Shown: positions 34,026 through 47,341, counted from the stretch's first letter. The stretch is DNA of 64,000 nucleotides from Zygnema cylindricum (GCA_037447655.1 JBBHKE010001874.1:33501-97500), one strand, 5' to 3'. The notes: generated by a model not told the origin, from the letters alone. Made by a program: numbers and translations.

Positions 34026-36131
34026 GTTATAGGCCCACTATAATAGTGGTGCCCTGTGTGTCTTCAAGGTCCCTAGAGTAAAGACTCGAGCGAGGAGGAG
34101 CCGAGAAACAAACAGAATGCCGGAGCATTCAGATCCTCCGTCGAGACCTCCAGCAAGGAAGACATTGCAAGTCTTTATGTCAACGGAAAAGATGGAAAAT
34201 CTGCAAACGGAAAAGGAGAAAAGGAAGAGTCAGAAATGGAGTCAGAAATTGTCATGTCAGAAAACGGAGGAGAGAAAACAGTTGCAAGAAGGCAGAAAAA
34301 TTTATCAACAGGATCCTCAACAAATCTTCAAAAGATGACACTAACCCTCAAAACTCTCCTAGGCATCTCTGCAGAAAAAGAATGCCAACAGAAAGCGGAC
34401 GAATTCACCGGAACTCACCAAGATGGAGTCGAGAATCCGGCGACAGTGGGAGTGGACATGGAGTCGACACTCCAAACCAAGTCCAATCCATCAAAGAAAG
34501 CGGCCAAATCTGCACAGGAAGACAACATGTTAGAAATTCAGGCCAAGAAAATTCTAAGGACCTACAAGGAGGTATTGCTAACCCTAAACAGCAATACGAT
34601 AGGTAATGGAAAGTTTAAAGGGGGAGAGAAAGGAAACTTACCAAAATTTGGGAGGACAAGTAGCCTCGCCACATCTCCATCCTCAAGGATTCGGGCAACG
34701 GCCGAAGTTCAGCCGGTCATGCAGCCCATGGAGGAGAACCTGCAAAGAAAAATCACAGCGGAAGGCGTGAGGTGGTTAAGAGGAGTTCACAAAGAAAAAC
34801 TGACATCAACGCTTGAAATTGGACTCCACATGGAACACCAAATTGCACGAACAGCAGTAGAGGAAGAAAACCAGATCTCAGTCCAGGCAGGAGCCATAGG
34901 AGAAAGGGAGATCGGAAACTCATAATTGAAACCTCATCAAGGAGCAAGAAAGTCATTCTTACCTCAAGAATCCGGGAGACAAGTAGGGAGAAACCTCACG
35001 TCTCCGCCAGAGGAAGTCCACCACACAGGATGCGCAGCAGAAGGCGTGGATGGGAGAAAAGGGAAGGAAATCCAAAACCCTAAATTCCATGGCAAACTCA
35101 TTTTTGAAGGATTAAAAGAGGAAAAGGGGGCAGACAGCTAGAGGAAGAAAAAGAAACCTAAGTCAGAAAAACATTCTAAGTCATGGCAGTCTAAGTAATA
35201 GAGGGAGACTAAGCTGTGACATTCCACACTATGGCAGAAAGGAAGAAGACTTAGAAGAAATTAAGGGAGAAGGTTTCAAGAAAACAAACCTAATACTTAA
35301 AAGTACTAAGCTGTCAGAGCGCCTCCCACTATATGGATGCGACAAGGGCGGCGGTACAGGTACTTTTGTGAGCAAGCGACGATGGCGCGATCAAAAACCA
35401 GGGTCGCACAATTCGAATGACGTAATCGCAGCCACAGGTTTATGCATCGAACGATCGAAATTGGTCAAGCGACGACAATTTCATCACGCGATGCTTCGCG
35501 AAAGAAAAATATGATCGCACATTTCGAGCGACGCAATCGCGACCACATGTTCAAGCATCGAGCGGTCGGAATTTGTCGAGCGATGACAAATTCATCACGC
35601 GACGCTTCACGAACAAAAAGATGATCATGCGACAATTTATGACATTGAAGTCGGTTCACTTCGCGACAGTGAAATCGACGGTTCCGGTTCACCGAATATT
35701 ACGCGAATCCTGAATTTGGAGGATCGCACGAACGAAGTGGATTACACGTCAAGCAATCCTATTGAGGAGTCAGGAGCAAAGGACAAAGTCGCCAGCGGCG
35801 CAATTCCTTTGTACGACATACGGCTCATTTTGGTCCACGTACGACCAGACAGGATTCTAAGGACCACAGGTGGTCATAACAGACAAAAATTTCACGTACA
35901 GCAAGATCTTCTCGGTACTAACGAAAATTTTGCAGATTCACAGAAAACAGAATGTACGAAAATAACTTTTTTTTACGCAGGTACAGTACCATCAAGGCGC
36001 CGATCGCAAATTACCGATTTGCTGAAATCGAGGAGCACGGCAAGTACAGTACCATTAAATCGCCGAACGCATATTACCGATTCGATGAAATCGAGGAGCG
36101 AGGAAAATATCGACACGAGCTCGAGAGGGAG
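34026..36131 (+). mobile_element. Internal region, deleted form, between LTRs A and B
   Basis: Follows LTR A with GTGGTGCCCTG (possible primer site), then jumps at about 34078 to sequence found at 39079, so about 2.25 kb including gag is missing. The rest is AG-rich with long but unrecognised open frames (for example 34236-34925), followed by GTACGG-rich DNA and the polypurine stretch GAGAGGGAG before LTR B. No pol domains seen. Confidence 0.78.
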
Positions 36132-36771
36132 TGTTGATTTTAGGTGATCTCGGACGATATTATTTACGGATATCGGAGCGTCGATATTGTGTACGGAAAT
36201 CGGGTGGCTGATATCGTAAGGACGGCAAGATCGAATGGTACGGAATCGAGTGACGATTCCACGTCACACTTTTTGGCAGAAATTTTGACGCATATTTAGG
36301 AGCGACCATCGACGGCTGACATTACCTATTTCGGCGTGTAGTCATTGGACCACACAGTGCACACATTCAGCAACAAGATTGGAGTGCACATGTACAAATA
36401 ACAAGCATTCCACAGAAGAGATTATCTCTCTTAGAACAAGCTTTCATAGCAATTTAGTACGCAATGATGTGCAACACTTTTATTCATTGAAAACACCATT
36501 GTACAGAGATCACAGAGATTAGACATTGAGATCTTAGGAGGAGAATCCAGCTTAATTAGATAGAGAGTGTCCAGAGTGACAATTGTAATTCCTACTTTTA
36601 TAATCCTATTCAAAGCTGATTAAACCTGCCTTTTCAATTGTCTACATCTATTTCTACTCCCATCTCTAACCCTTTGTGAGCCACATAAAGTCACTACCTT
36701 CTAGTGTATGATTTAGGCTTATCTACCTCAGCCCTCGTCCAGGGGCTAAGGTGAGCACCTAAATCTAATAG
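36132..36771 (+). mobile_element. LTR B of gag-only LTR element
   Basis: A 640-bp LTR preceded by the polypurine tract GAGAGGGAG. It serves as 3' LTR of the deleted element on its left and as 5' LTR of the longer element on its right, as expected from unequal recombination between element copies. Confidence 0.85.
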
Positions 36772-39178
36772 GTTATAGGCCCACTATAATAGTGGTGCCC
36801 TGTGTGTCTTCAAGGTCCCTAGAGTAGAGGAGTCGAGTGCAGGCGAATCCGAGCAGTGAGTCCACAGCGACGTCACCATCGATACCTGTAGCGCTGCAGA
36901 GGCAGCAAACAGAAAACCTGATCAGACGGTTTCATCGGAAACCAGGCCTCTCAAACAGAAGACCAAACATTCTGTTAAGGGGAGATCATGAGGCACGATG
37001 TCAACAATACGGCATGGTCAAAGAGGATGAAGGAGACAACATGGAAAGCTAAGGAGAGCTCACGAAGTGCGAAGGATGACCACAACTCAGTCAGAAGCAT
37101 GGTTCAAGAAGACCGAGCTTACCAAGAATATCCTTGAAACATCCTATCAAGATGGAACACCCATTGAATAACACATCACTCACTCTTCCAACCTATTAGA
37201 CCAAGCAAAGTCAGCAGGCATAGTCTTTTCAATGGCCACGCAGATTTGTTGGTTGATTCTCTCACTACCAAAGTATTTCGCAGATGTCCTCACCTGGTTG
37301 GAGGAGCAGAACGCGGAAGAGTGGGAGTGGAACAAAGTGGTGGAATTGCTGCTGGATATCGAATCCAGCACAGCAAACGTGTCCAATGTTGACACACACT
37401 CTAATGGCTCCAACAGCTCACCTGCAAGTGAGACAAAAAGAGAAGACATGGTCAATCAGTCACATTCAGGTGACAATGACAAGGATGAGACTCGCACCAA
37501 ATACAAGGAGGAGTCTAACTTCATGCAGGTACAAAGCATCCTGCACAAAGGGATTGGAGACAGCCAAGGCGACAAGCAAGGCAAATCCAAAAATCATCAA
37601 GAAACTGCAAGAATCAAAGGCAGCTAAAACACAAACTCCTCAAAACAGATCACGACAGATCCGGAGGAATTGCTTACCGAGCAAGGGGTGCACAGATTTG
37701 CCAGCAGGTTGCAAAGGGAAAGGAGAACATCCGTGGCATCGAAGCCACAATGAGGGACGTCTCCAACCAAGCCCAATGGGAGCAGCCGACAGATCTGCAA
37801 GAAAGTGGCAGAAAAGTCAGCACCAAACAGGAACTGATGGACAAGGACACAAGGCATTTCAAAGAAAAACTGAAACGGCAAGCAGTCAGTCAGCAGACAA
37901 GAAGCAGAAAATCAGATCTCATGCTCATGACTAACAATCTGCAGGTATTTCAAAACACTGCAAGAGATCACAAAAGTAGGAGGAACAAGGAAAGAAGAGA
38001 GAGTGGGATACACTTACATGGGGATGGCCGAACGACCAGCAACATGCAGATCCGCAAATTCTAAGTGTCACAAACCAATCCGACCTCTCAAACTCCAGCT
38101 CCACATTCAGATTCCGGCAAGGAATCAAGCCTCACAAGCGGATCTGAACTCAACAACCTGTCACAAGGAAAGTCAAGCCGAAGTAAGAAAAAGTCCAATA
38201 AAGGAACAGAAAAATCCAGAACAGACATCGGACAGATTGACACAAGAGGTGAAAATGGAAGTCACAGGCATATAGTTAGATTCCAAAAGGATAGCACAAC
38301 AGGAATCCTCACAAATATAGTGGACACTCACCAATCAATTGGCACAGAAATCTGCGGAAGCGTGAGAGGCATGTAGAAGCATGGGAAGAGTTGCAGCCAT
38401 GGGGCTACAGCTGCAGGTCATGCGACTATGAGGGGCAACATCGACCACAGCAGAAACGACAATCTGCAAGACGAAAACCGACAAAGAGGTCAAAAGAAAA
38501 TTCCAGCCAAGAATGTAAAATTTGGGGGCACATGGAGGGGCAAAGAGGGAACACAGGGAATCAGGGTGCAACCGTCAACAAGCATGACAGACGATTCAGA
38601 TGCTAACAAGCTCAAGCTCATCACCAAAGACAACAAGGAGAGCAGAAAGGGGAGCAGCATGAGCAAGGAAGTCGAATCCTCACCAAAGATGGAAACGAAG
38701 ACAAAACGCTCCACAAATCAAGCACCACCCTTACCCACCGAGAGTTCCGAGTTCACCTCATCACTCGCCATCACAAACCGCACAGGTGGACAAGACCCAA
38801 GTGTCGAAGAGGACAAAGGTCCTGCAAAACCATGGAGAGAAGTGTTAGAATTTCCAAATATAGAAACTAACATACCATGGAGACAAGTGTTAGAGCACAC
38901 AAAAATTAAAACTTACACAAAAGCATTCAGATTAGAGGCTAACACACAGAGATGTAGATCTAAGAAAGCCAAAGGAAAAAGAAAATCTGAATTAAACTCA
39001 AATGCCGACCGCTCAAGGACTAACAAACATAGACAGTTGAGCAGGGCAAAGGAGGAGACAGGTGGGAGCTTACCATTTAAAGACTCGAGCGAGGAGGAGC
39101 CGAGAAACAAACAGAATGCCGGAGCATTCAGATCCTCCGTCGAGACCTCCAGCAAGGAAGACATTGCAAGTCTTTATG
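36772..39178 (+). mobile_element. Internal region, 5' part, of longer LTR element
   Basis: Begins with the same leader as 34026 up to CTAGAGTA, then continues with unique sequence including a gag remnant (37085-37390) and a long purine-rich, Lys/Ser/Glu-rich region (frame 38428-39178). It stops abruptly at TCTTTATGT (39178), where the 10.1-kb block begins. The continuation is at 49289. Confidence 0.8.
37085..37390 (+). pseudogene. Gag (UBN2-like) remnant of LTR element
   Basis: The reading frame around 37085-37390 shows a copia-type gag pattern: KNILETSYQDGTPIE, a stop, NLLDQAKSAGI, then LILSLPKYFADVLTWLEEQ and an acidic EWEWNKVVELLLDIE block. The spacing LLxSLP...VxxLLxxE is typical of the UBN2 domain. 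One in-frame stop near 37167 is visible. No protease, integrase or RT follows anywhere in the element. Confidence 0.65.
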
Positions 39179-39179
39179 T

Positions 39180-40392
39180 ACAGAGGGAGAAAGGGAGGGA
39201 AGGCGGGAAGGAGAGAGAGAGGGGGAGAGGGAGAGGAAGAACGAGAGAGGGAGAGGGAGGGGGAGGGGCAGAGGGGCAGAGGGACAGGGAAGGGAGAAGG
39301 AGAGGTAGAGTGAGCATTTGATAAAAGCAACCACTTAGGTTTTGCAATACTTAGAAACTTTTCTCTGTTTATCACAACTTTCTTCAAAAAAAAAATCAAT
39401 AATAAAAGAATAAAAAAATGCCATTTTAAAAAATAAAAGCCATCCTATTCAAATATTCCTCCCAACCCCTTGACTCAACCTCCAAACCCAAAACCTTCCT
39501 AAAAACCTTTCTCCCTAAAAATAAAGAAAAAAACTAACTTTTCCATTAAAACTTTCCAATCTGAAACAGTTAAATATCCTCATTTACAAAAACCCACATT
39601 TTCTCCAACTCAATCTTAAAAAGAAACTCATTTTTCCCCAGAAAGAGATTCTATATACTAGATTACTACCTCTATCAAAAAATATACTACCCATTTAATC
39701 ATTTCATCATACATTCCCAAATTTCTCTCTCGCCCCTCTCTCCTGTTCTCTGCAATTTGCAAACAATTGCATAACCTCCCAATCCATTTCCTATCCAATA
39801 AGAAAATCTTTCCCTGAAAAACTCAATTTCCACCCTCATTCTTGTCTTCGTTTCTCTACATTTTCTTTCGCTTTATCTCTCCTTCTCCCTCCACTTCCAC
39901 CCTCAATTTCCACTCCTTCTCCCTTCATACTTTTACCCTCAAATTTTGTCCTTCTCCTTCCACTTCCACTCTCAGTTTCCTCTCCTTCTCCCTTCTCTAC
40001 TTCTTACACGAAGGACACCCTGGAATTCCGCAAATATGGGTATGTCGTCCTTTGCAATATTTTAATGCGTTTATCGAAGCGGTTGCAGAAGGGGTACGAA
40101 GAACTCCATGTCCTTTAAATTCAATTGGTTTCAATTCATTTTCTTTTCCGATTTGTTGAAGTCGACGACCGTGGGCTCCAAGTCCCATGTGAGAGGGATT
40201 TCCTTTCCATTGCATGTAACCATCTTTCCATTGGTAGTAGTTCAAATTGACGGCTTGGATTGTCTCATTAGCAATCCATATCCATCCACCCGTCGAAACT
40301 ATGTCGAGTACAGAAAAAAATGTAAAACATGTTAAGGATAATAGTAAAAAGAATGTCTATGTATGAGAGAGGGTGGGGGAAAGGAGTAACGC

Positions 40393-40423
<31 letters not shown>

Positions 40424-41094
40424 GAGCTGCAAGCTATAAAAAGCTTCAAAGAGTTATAGAGAGTTGAAGTTAGCTCATTTTTGGCTCAATGTAACTTGGG
40501 TAAAACAAAAAAACAAAAACAAAAAAATGGGAATTGGAACGAACTTGAGGAAAAATTCGTTATGTTCGTAATCGGCAATGACAATTGCGATTTGTTCGTT
40601 AAGAACCGTTCCGTCATTGGCGGTTAGAAGAACTCGATTAAGATGAATGAGTTCCATGGGATCCTTATCAGCCCAGTTTACAAGTCGGGCAGATTCCTCG
40701 GCGCGAACATTCTGTATTAAAACACAGTACAATCATGGTGGAAAGAAGCGGTAAGTGGTGTATATATAAACAAGTTTAGCACAAGCTAAGTTCACAGAGT
40801 GAATGCAATGGAATAAAAATGTGGATTCAAACTGTACATTTTTGTGTTTTAGAGGTTTCACAAAAAACAGTAGTTTTTTGATATGAGATATTATAACATT
40901 TTAATGCCTTTCACAACAAATTAATCTATAATAACATTTTATAACAGAAAAAAACATTTTAACAGAACATTTAAAAGACTTTTTAACATTTTATTTACCT
41001 TTTATAGCATTTTAGCCAGCGTCCATCTTGTGTTTTATTTGCTCGATCCTTTTCCATTTTATTTTATTTTATTCTGGTTTTATCTTTCTTGGAA
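39180..41094 (+). repeat. Segment P2 (duplicate of 31470-33385)
   Basis: The second copy of the 1.9-kb segment. Here it continues without interruption into segment Q (GGAATTCTGTC at 41091), showing the unoccupied target of the LTR element. Confidence 0.93.
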
Positions 41095-42814
41095 TTCTGT
41101 CTTTTTGTAAAAATGTTTTTTTTCTTAAATAAAAAGGTATTGAAATCTTACCGAAACGATTTCTCCGGAACTTGCGGTTGTCATAAGTCCGTGCCTTTCT
41201 GTACGGACATCCCTAGTAATAAGTCCTCCAATAATGACCAATCCGAGCATAATGCCAAAACTGGCCGCAACAAGCGCCAGGATGGCGATGGCTGTCCACT
41301 GCACAATGATTGGTCCAAATCTAAAGTGATGTTAGAATTCGACCAAATTAAATTTTAATCTTTGCCTAGATTTGATTTTAAAGTTACAAATGATCCAAAT
41401 TTTATTTCAAATTCGTCTATATCTATTTCAAAAGTTACAATTCACCCAATTTTAATTTAAAATTTATAAACGTAAATTGAAATGTTACAATTTGTCAAAA
41501 TTTGGAACTCTGTCCAGATTTAAAATAAATTCTTCCGTATTTGAACTGGTTCGTAAAAACTCTTCATCATTTAAATGAATCAAGATTCTACGATTGGTCT
41601 AGGGTTAGAAGTTCAGAAATTATGCTTAATTTAGGGTGAGAACAATACTTATTCCAGAAGAGAAATAAGAAACCAAAAAAACCCCGAAGATCACAAAATA
41701 AAAAATCATCGTCAAATCAACTTCTTGTCGTTTTCTGATCAGCAAACTGTGGTTTTCTAATCAGGTAATTTTTGTCGTTATCTGACCTTCCATGCGGCAG
41801 ATTTCCGTTTCAAAACTCCCTGAGCCCTGGCGGCCTCCAAAAGCTCCTCCTCCGTCAAAACCCCGTCGGTGTCGGTGGCCGGAGCCCAACCCTCGAGCTC
41901 CATCTGGTGCCTCAGGGAGGTGTTCAGACGGACCAGCTTCTTCACTATCTGCACCCAACAGAGATTTGTCCTTTTGTCAGGTGGATTCTTCTGCAAGATG
42001 GGGTTTCTGATGTAAGTGGGTTTTGGGATTTGAATTTGGGATTTGGGATTTGGTGCCTCACAGGGTTTTTCAGAAGGACAAGTTTTTTCATTATCTTTAA
42101 CTGACAGAGATTTGTCGTTTACCCAGGTGGTTTTTTGTTTTCAGGTGGAGTTTTGTTGGCAGGTAGGTGTGTTTTTGCTGGAAGAGGAGGTGGGAATTTT
42201 GGTGCCTGAAAGAAGTTGTTAGATGGACCTTTTTTTTCACTATCCACACCCAGCATAGGTTTTTTACTCACTTAGGTGGTTTCTGTTGTCAGGTGATTTT
42301 TTTCTGTTGGAAGTAAAATGTTGATTTTGGGATTTGGGATTAGGGAAAGGAGATTATGGACCGTTTTCTTTTTAATTTTTTTCTTTTTTCATGTTTTTAA
42401 TCTATCTGCAACCAGCAGTCTTTTGTCATCTAATCAGGTGTACTTCTGTTCTAGCAGGTGGAAACCAAACCAAAAAAAAAAAAAAAACTAATAAAACAAA
42501 AAAACAAAGGGAATAAAAAAAAAAAAAAAAAAAAGAACCTCGTCTCCTCCCGCGCCCCGACGGGGACTCCCCATCTGACTGCTGCTCACACTGGCGGCAC
42601 TATGGGAGTGGGACTGAGCGTAAACTCCTCCTCCTCCTATCCCTGCCTCCATCGGAAGATCTAAGCCGTAGGATGCCGGAGGCCGCATGCGAGGACTCGC
42701 GACATTTTCTCGGAAGGAGACGCCGCGAGATAACATGGAAGGATGGAGAGGGTTCTCATAGTATTCAGAGGGAGAGTAATCATCTGAAGGCTTGTATTGG
42801 TGTTGACCCGCCAT
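39997..42814 (-). CDS. Unrecognised single-pass membrane protein, gene A (five exons)
   Basis: Exons on the minus strand: 42814-42539, 41948-41787, 41298-41152, 40711-40545 and about 40298-39997. Exon 1 (92 residues) is Ser/Gly/Pro/Tyr-rich and probably disordered. Exon 2 (93-146) has helix, degenerate EF-hand loop (116-127, TDTDGVLTEEE, position 1 Ala), helix and a basic patch LKRK. Exon 3 starts with one membrane helix (about 147-173). Exons 4-5 give an outer domain and a tail with CGIPGCPSC. Gene B shares the exon plan. The exon 4 end aligns exactly with gene B (CTCAA/GTTCG), but the only nearby acceptor (CATAG at 40299-40303) leaves exon 5 one base out of frame. Either splicing is unusual or this copy has a frameshift. 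The start at 42814 follows a GA-rich leader. No function can be assigned. Confidence 0.7.
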
Positions 42815-42837
42815 AGTATTTGATGAGTAATTAACTC

Positions 42838-42932
42838 GCACTCTCTCTTTTTCTTTCTTTCTCTCTCTCTCTTCCTCTCTCTCTCTCTCTTCCTCTCTCT
42901 CTCTTTCTCTCTCTCTCTTTCTCTCTCTCGTT
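42838..42932 (+). repeat. CT microsatellite in gene A leader
   Basis: CTCTCT and TTTCTCTC repeats (GA on the coding strand), 25 bp upstream of the gene A start codon. Such leaders are common in plant TC-type promoters. The second copy is at about 53584-53678. Confidence 0.85.
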
Positions 42933-43695
42933 GAAAGGGGAGGGAATGGATGAGTGAAGAGTGAGAATGTTTTTGCTTTCATAATGAGTGGAAAGAGGGA
43001 GAGAGGGAAGGAGAGGTAGAGAGAGGGAGAGAAAGAGAGAGAGTGCGACACCAGGTGGCGGGAGAGGCGCCAGGGGTTACAACTTGTTTGTCGCAATCTG
43101 CATGTGACAATCTGTGACCTGTCACTTTTGTCGGCGCAGGTGGCCACGTGTAATCGAAGGATTCGGAGACAAAGGCGCAGGATCGTACTTGTCGGCGGCA
43201 GGAATAGAGATAAAATTTTCAGTTAAAGTTAATTCGAGTTCAGATCGTATGGATTTTTTGTCGGAATGTGGATCAACAGCTACACATGAGCGATAGTTCA
43301 GAGATTAGATGCAGGCGCCAGCTGTCTTGTCAGAATTATGATTTTTCCCTTATTATGACAGATACGACAAATGTATGTGCGGGGAGCAACTTGTTTTCTA
43401 CTACCGTTTGTCGTTTAGCCAATGTCGGTCGGAATATGGGGAATGTTTCGTACACAGTTTTCGAGATCCTGTCCAATACGACAAAATAGGAGAGATTGTC
43501 CTGACGCGTCTAACTGGCCCACAGTAACTAGAATAAATTGCATGATTGTTCTAGACTATTAGCGACTTTTTGTCTTTTAAGGAGTTGTTCTTCCCCGCGA
43601 TTGTCGGTTAGCTACTGTAGATATCTAAAAAGAGAATCTTGTGGGTATCGATTCTCCACGTCAGATATAGTTATATAAATGTTTTTAAATAAATA

Positions 43696-43922
43696 CACCG
43701 TGTATCGCTAATAGTGTTAATGATTTTTTCGCCCACTTAAAACATCTTTTCTCCGTACACACTTGTCTGATTTTCATTTTGAGACCGCCAATCGGAAGCT
43801 GAGAATCTCACCTTTCAATCTCAACCGTCAGATTCATAATCCGAAATGTGTGTACGGAGAAAATATTTTTTAAGCGACGAAAAAAATATCAACACTAATA
43901 GGCTAATAGCCGATACACGGTG
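43696..43922. mobile_element. S2 MITE
   Basis: 227 bp, TA on both sides, ends CACCGTGTATCGCTAATAG and CACCGTGTATCGGC (minus strand), with the subterminal ATCTTTTCTCCGTACACAC block and its mirror. Confidence 0.85.
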
Positions 43923-44164
43923 TAGTGTAAACTATATTACATTATTACTGTTCCTAAAATGTCCGTACACCATTCAGCAACTTTGTAGCAAGTCGGACAT
44001 CAAAAGATTCACCCTAAAACTTACATACTTCCCTAGAAGTGACACGTGTCACTACTGCCCTCTTGTACAAGTGCAAAAAGTCATCATTTACCGTACACTT
44101 GTTCATATCCAGATGGAATTCAGGAGGGGATCTTATCATTTACGTACATATAGTGAGGACACTA

Positions 44165-44382
44165 CACCGCGAATCGTTATTATAGTATATAACTCTAGTT
44201 AGGGTTCTTAAAATTTTGATTTTTTTCCACAATTAGTATACATGATTTTTGTAATTAAATTAGCAACGCTATTTAAGTACGTGGACCATAATCTGCCACG
44301 TTTCTGGCACTAAATTAGAATCAATAACACTAATTATTTTTTTACGCTATTTAAACTTTGACACTAATAACGATTCGCGGTG
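44165..44382. mobile_element. S1 MITE, short form
   Basis: 218 bp, TA on both sides, ends CACCGCGAATCGTTATTA and CACCGCGAATCGTTATTAG (minus strand). Same ends as the 538-bp element in the copia LTR but a shorter interior. Confidence 0.87.
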
Positions 44383-44387
44383 TAGTT

Positions 44388-44540
44388 TTTTTGGCCACTT
44401 GAAACATCTTTTCTCCGTACACAACTGTCGGATTGTGGATCCGACGGTTGCGATCAAAATGTAAGATTCTTAGTTTCCGATTGGCGGTCTCAAATTAAAA
44501 TTCGGACAAGTGTGTAAGAAAAGATGTTTTGTGTACGCTA
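44388..44540. mobile_element. S2 MITE fragment without termini
   Basis: Contains ACATCTTTTCTCCGTACAC, the block TTTCCGATTGGCGGTCTCAA and the mirror GTGTGTAAGAAAAGATGTTT, but neither terminal repeat. Confidence 0.65.
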
Positions 44541-46669
44541 ATTCCGTCACCCCAAATTTTGACTCTATCACCGTAAATAGAGTACATTTTAATAACTCTA
44601 ATACAGTGCAGTTTTAAATAGTGTGGCGTACTGTCGGTGTCTGACCGTGCAAAATTGTACTTCATTAAGTCAAAAAGTACAAATAATGATTCAATACAGG
44701 CCGTTATCATGTAACTGCGTTTTAACAAACTACGTAGTGCAATCGTCATAATGACGTGAAACTGTAAGTTTTGTCAGATTCTGTACGTACACCTAATTTA
44801 CGGTAGGTATATTCAGCTCCCAAATTTACGCCCAAATTAGAGTTATTGATAATTTAGAGTATTTTTTTTTTTTTAAAAGGGTTGATTGCCCAAAATAGAG
44901 TGAATAACTCTAATTATTTTTTTTCGTTTTTTTACTCTAATTGTTTCTTTACTCTAATTACGATTCGCGGTGTACTGTATACTGCTGGAACCAGTAAATG
45001 TAAAGGACGTAATTAAAAATAAAATAAAAGTACGGTTTTCTTGGACAGAGGCGCTTCGGTAAGGTACGGTTCGCCCGTCGACGCTCCGTCCACGCTGTAA
45101 TAATTAATACCTGCGTGATGCCACGTGGCTAACTGCATCGAAAGGCGATATTTCCACGCGCGTTGTCAGGGATGTTGTTAGCGGCCGTCAGATGGTGTTA
45201 GCTGCTGTTAGCTTGTTTAGCGGCCATCAAATTGTGTCGGCCATGGTACGGACACAGAATTGTATGCCGGTTTTGCTGGACACCCCTCGAAACCTAAAAG
45301 GTGCCCAGAAAATGTTGATTTTCGTACGCCGTTTTTTTTCGGGGAGCTGACGTACCAGTTCTGGGTGTCTGCGTAGCAATTTCCTTTTAAAAGTGTACCG
45401 GCGACATTTCAAAGTGTACGGATGATTTTTCACAATTGGCATGTGAAATTGTTAGGGGAGGTGATGTGACTTGACCGTCGGCCTTTAGTCTTTTTGTTAT
45501 TTTTCTTTAGTTTTTGACACTTCAGACGTATTGAGCCAAAAGATTGTTTTACGACATTGTGCGGAAAACTGCAACAATGTATGAAATGGCATCATATGCA
45601 TCGATATGATATGATGGATATGATATTATGCATTGATTGTTAAGATGTCATGTCATTGTATGGACATAAGCATGTGTATAGATAAAATATGTTTTAATGT
45701 GATCACAAATATAGTTGTACGGAGATAAACCTGTACTAATTGTACCACATTGGTACCACTTTTTGAGTTCAACGATTGCCAAAGTGCTACTATTCGTTTA
45801 CGCCTATTGTCCTTATCATATTGCGAAGACAATGATCATCGTAATTAGTGTGGACAATACCGTTCGCGTTGCTGATTTATGAGCCTTTCTCATGGAAATT
45901 TTAGGAATTCTTGAGAAATTTTCTTGTAGCCTTTTATTTTACATACATGATTTCGATTTGTTTTTTTATTCATACTATTATTCCGTCGTTTGTATCATTT
46001 CCAATGATGTTTTGTGGGAAAAAAATGTTGTTTTAATTTTTAGTAAAATGAAACATAAGGAAAGACTGTTGCGGTCTTCCATTGTTTTTGACCTTGGTGC
46101 ATGAATTTGTCTTAAGAACACTAATTAGATATACCACATTGAATATTCAACCATCTATTTCCCTTGTAGATACGTTCCTCATTTATCCCAGTAATAAAAT
46201 AAAATTTGTTCCTTAACGCAAATTCAAATTTTGAGATTTTAGGATTTGTTCCATGGTGGTTTTCTAAGTGTTGAAACAATATCTTATTATGTTTCACACG
46301 CATGTTATATGTACAAAAAACAAATGGTGTATACTTGTTGTATCATGTTTTATTTATATACGCTAGACCCTCTGAAATTAACCCTTTTCACCCCTTTTTT
46401 GTTGAATGTAACTTACTGGTACATGTTTCAGTCAATTCTAACTTATACTAATTGTACTTTTTGTATTTTGTTATCTTACATTTGTAACATCGGTTCAAAC
46501 CTGGTTTGTGGTCATAGAGCCAAACAGACGGTTTCTGAATTTATTTGGGCAATGAACTGGCTTAAGCCGATCAGCAAATTGCAAATTGTTAAAAGACTGG
46601 TTTAAGTTCTGTTAAGTTCACTTCACTTCAGTTCAGTTCGGTTCATTCCGGTTTCAAACCGAGCCGAGT
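44541..46669. other. Non-coding, no gene seen
   Basis: AT-rich DNA without a credible gene. About 44820-44972 resembles the end of an S1-type MITE (TCTAATTACGATTCGCGGTG then TA). The remaining frames are short and without recognisable motifs. Confidence 0.5.
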
Positions 46670-46675
46670 GTTTTA

Positions 46676-46905
46676 TACAAAATGTGTGTGTATGTATAGA
46701 TATATGTAATATGTATACGGGCATGTATTTGTATATGGATGTGTATATGGATGTGTATATGGATTTGTAGATGTATATGCATGTACGTATATGTATATGG
46801 ATATATATATGTATGTATGTGTATGTGTATGGAAATGTGTATATGTATTTGTATATGTATACGCATATGTATATGGTGTGGATATGTAAATGTACGTATG
46901 TGTCT
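46676..46905 (+). repeat. Degenerate GTATATG microsatellite
   Basis: About 230 bp of GTATATG, GTGTATATG and TATGTATGTG units. The His/Ile-rich frame on the minus strand arises from this repeat. Confidence 0.88.
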
Positions 46906-47264
46906 ACAATGAGCTTCGATGTGGTCTACACATTGTTGTAATACTTTACTAAGCATCATAGGGACTCACCCTGGATTTTCTCAAATGAAGCAACTCCTTT
47001 ATTTTCGCAGTGGCCTACCTTCAAATGCGTCACATTTAAATGTTCCTTGTATTGCTTACTTTGTTTGCGTGACTTCTCACTTTCAGGTAAAATGTATCTA
47101 TTTCTTGTTTTTTTTTGTTTTTTTTTCTTCTTTCTTTCTTTCTGTTTGGTAATAGGTTGTTAGGTGTACAAATGTCAATGGAAAATGGAGGCCGTTTGGC
47201 GCCAAATGAGATGGACTACTTTATGTCGTCTCAACCTCGGTGACCTCATGGTTACATAACGGAC

Positions 47265-47341
47265 ATCGGAAACATCATGGAAACATCACCGAAACATCAT
47301 CGGAATATCATTGAAACATCATCGGAGTATTATCGAAATAT
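47265..47341 (+). repeat. 11-12-bp minisatellite
   Basis: About seven imperfect copies of GAAACATCATC. Confidence 0.8.

Larger units (their letters stand above)
41095..44384 (+). repeat. Segment Q1 (duplicate of 51842-55130)
   Basis: 3.3 kb recurring at offset 10745-10746 with very few differences (for example AATAAAACAAA against AATATAACAAA near 42490/53236). It contains gene A exons 1-3, the promoter region and two MITEs. Homology stops exactly at the TA after the S1 MITE. Confidence 0.93.

Noticed and set aside
34236-34925. A host gene encoding a 229-residue Lys/Glu/Ser-rich protein (also 49218-49988)
   Set aside because: It lies inside the internal region of the LTR element, repeats with it and has no recognisable domain. 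It may at most be element-encoded.
42815-43147. N-terminal extension of gene A from ATG at 43147
   Set aside because: It would translate the GA/CT microsatellite and low-complexity leader. Gene B starts close to the equivalent of 42814.
46654-46959. His/Ile-rich protein on the minus strand
   Set aside because: It is a translation of the GTATATG microsatellite.
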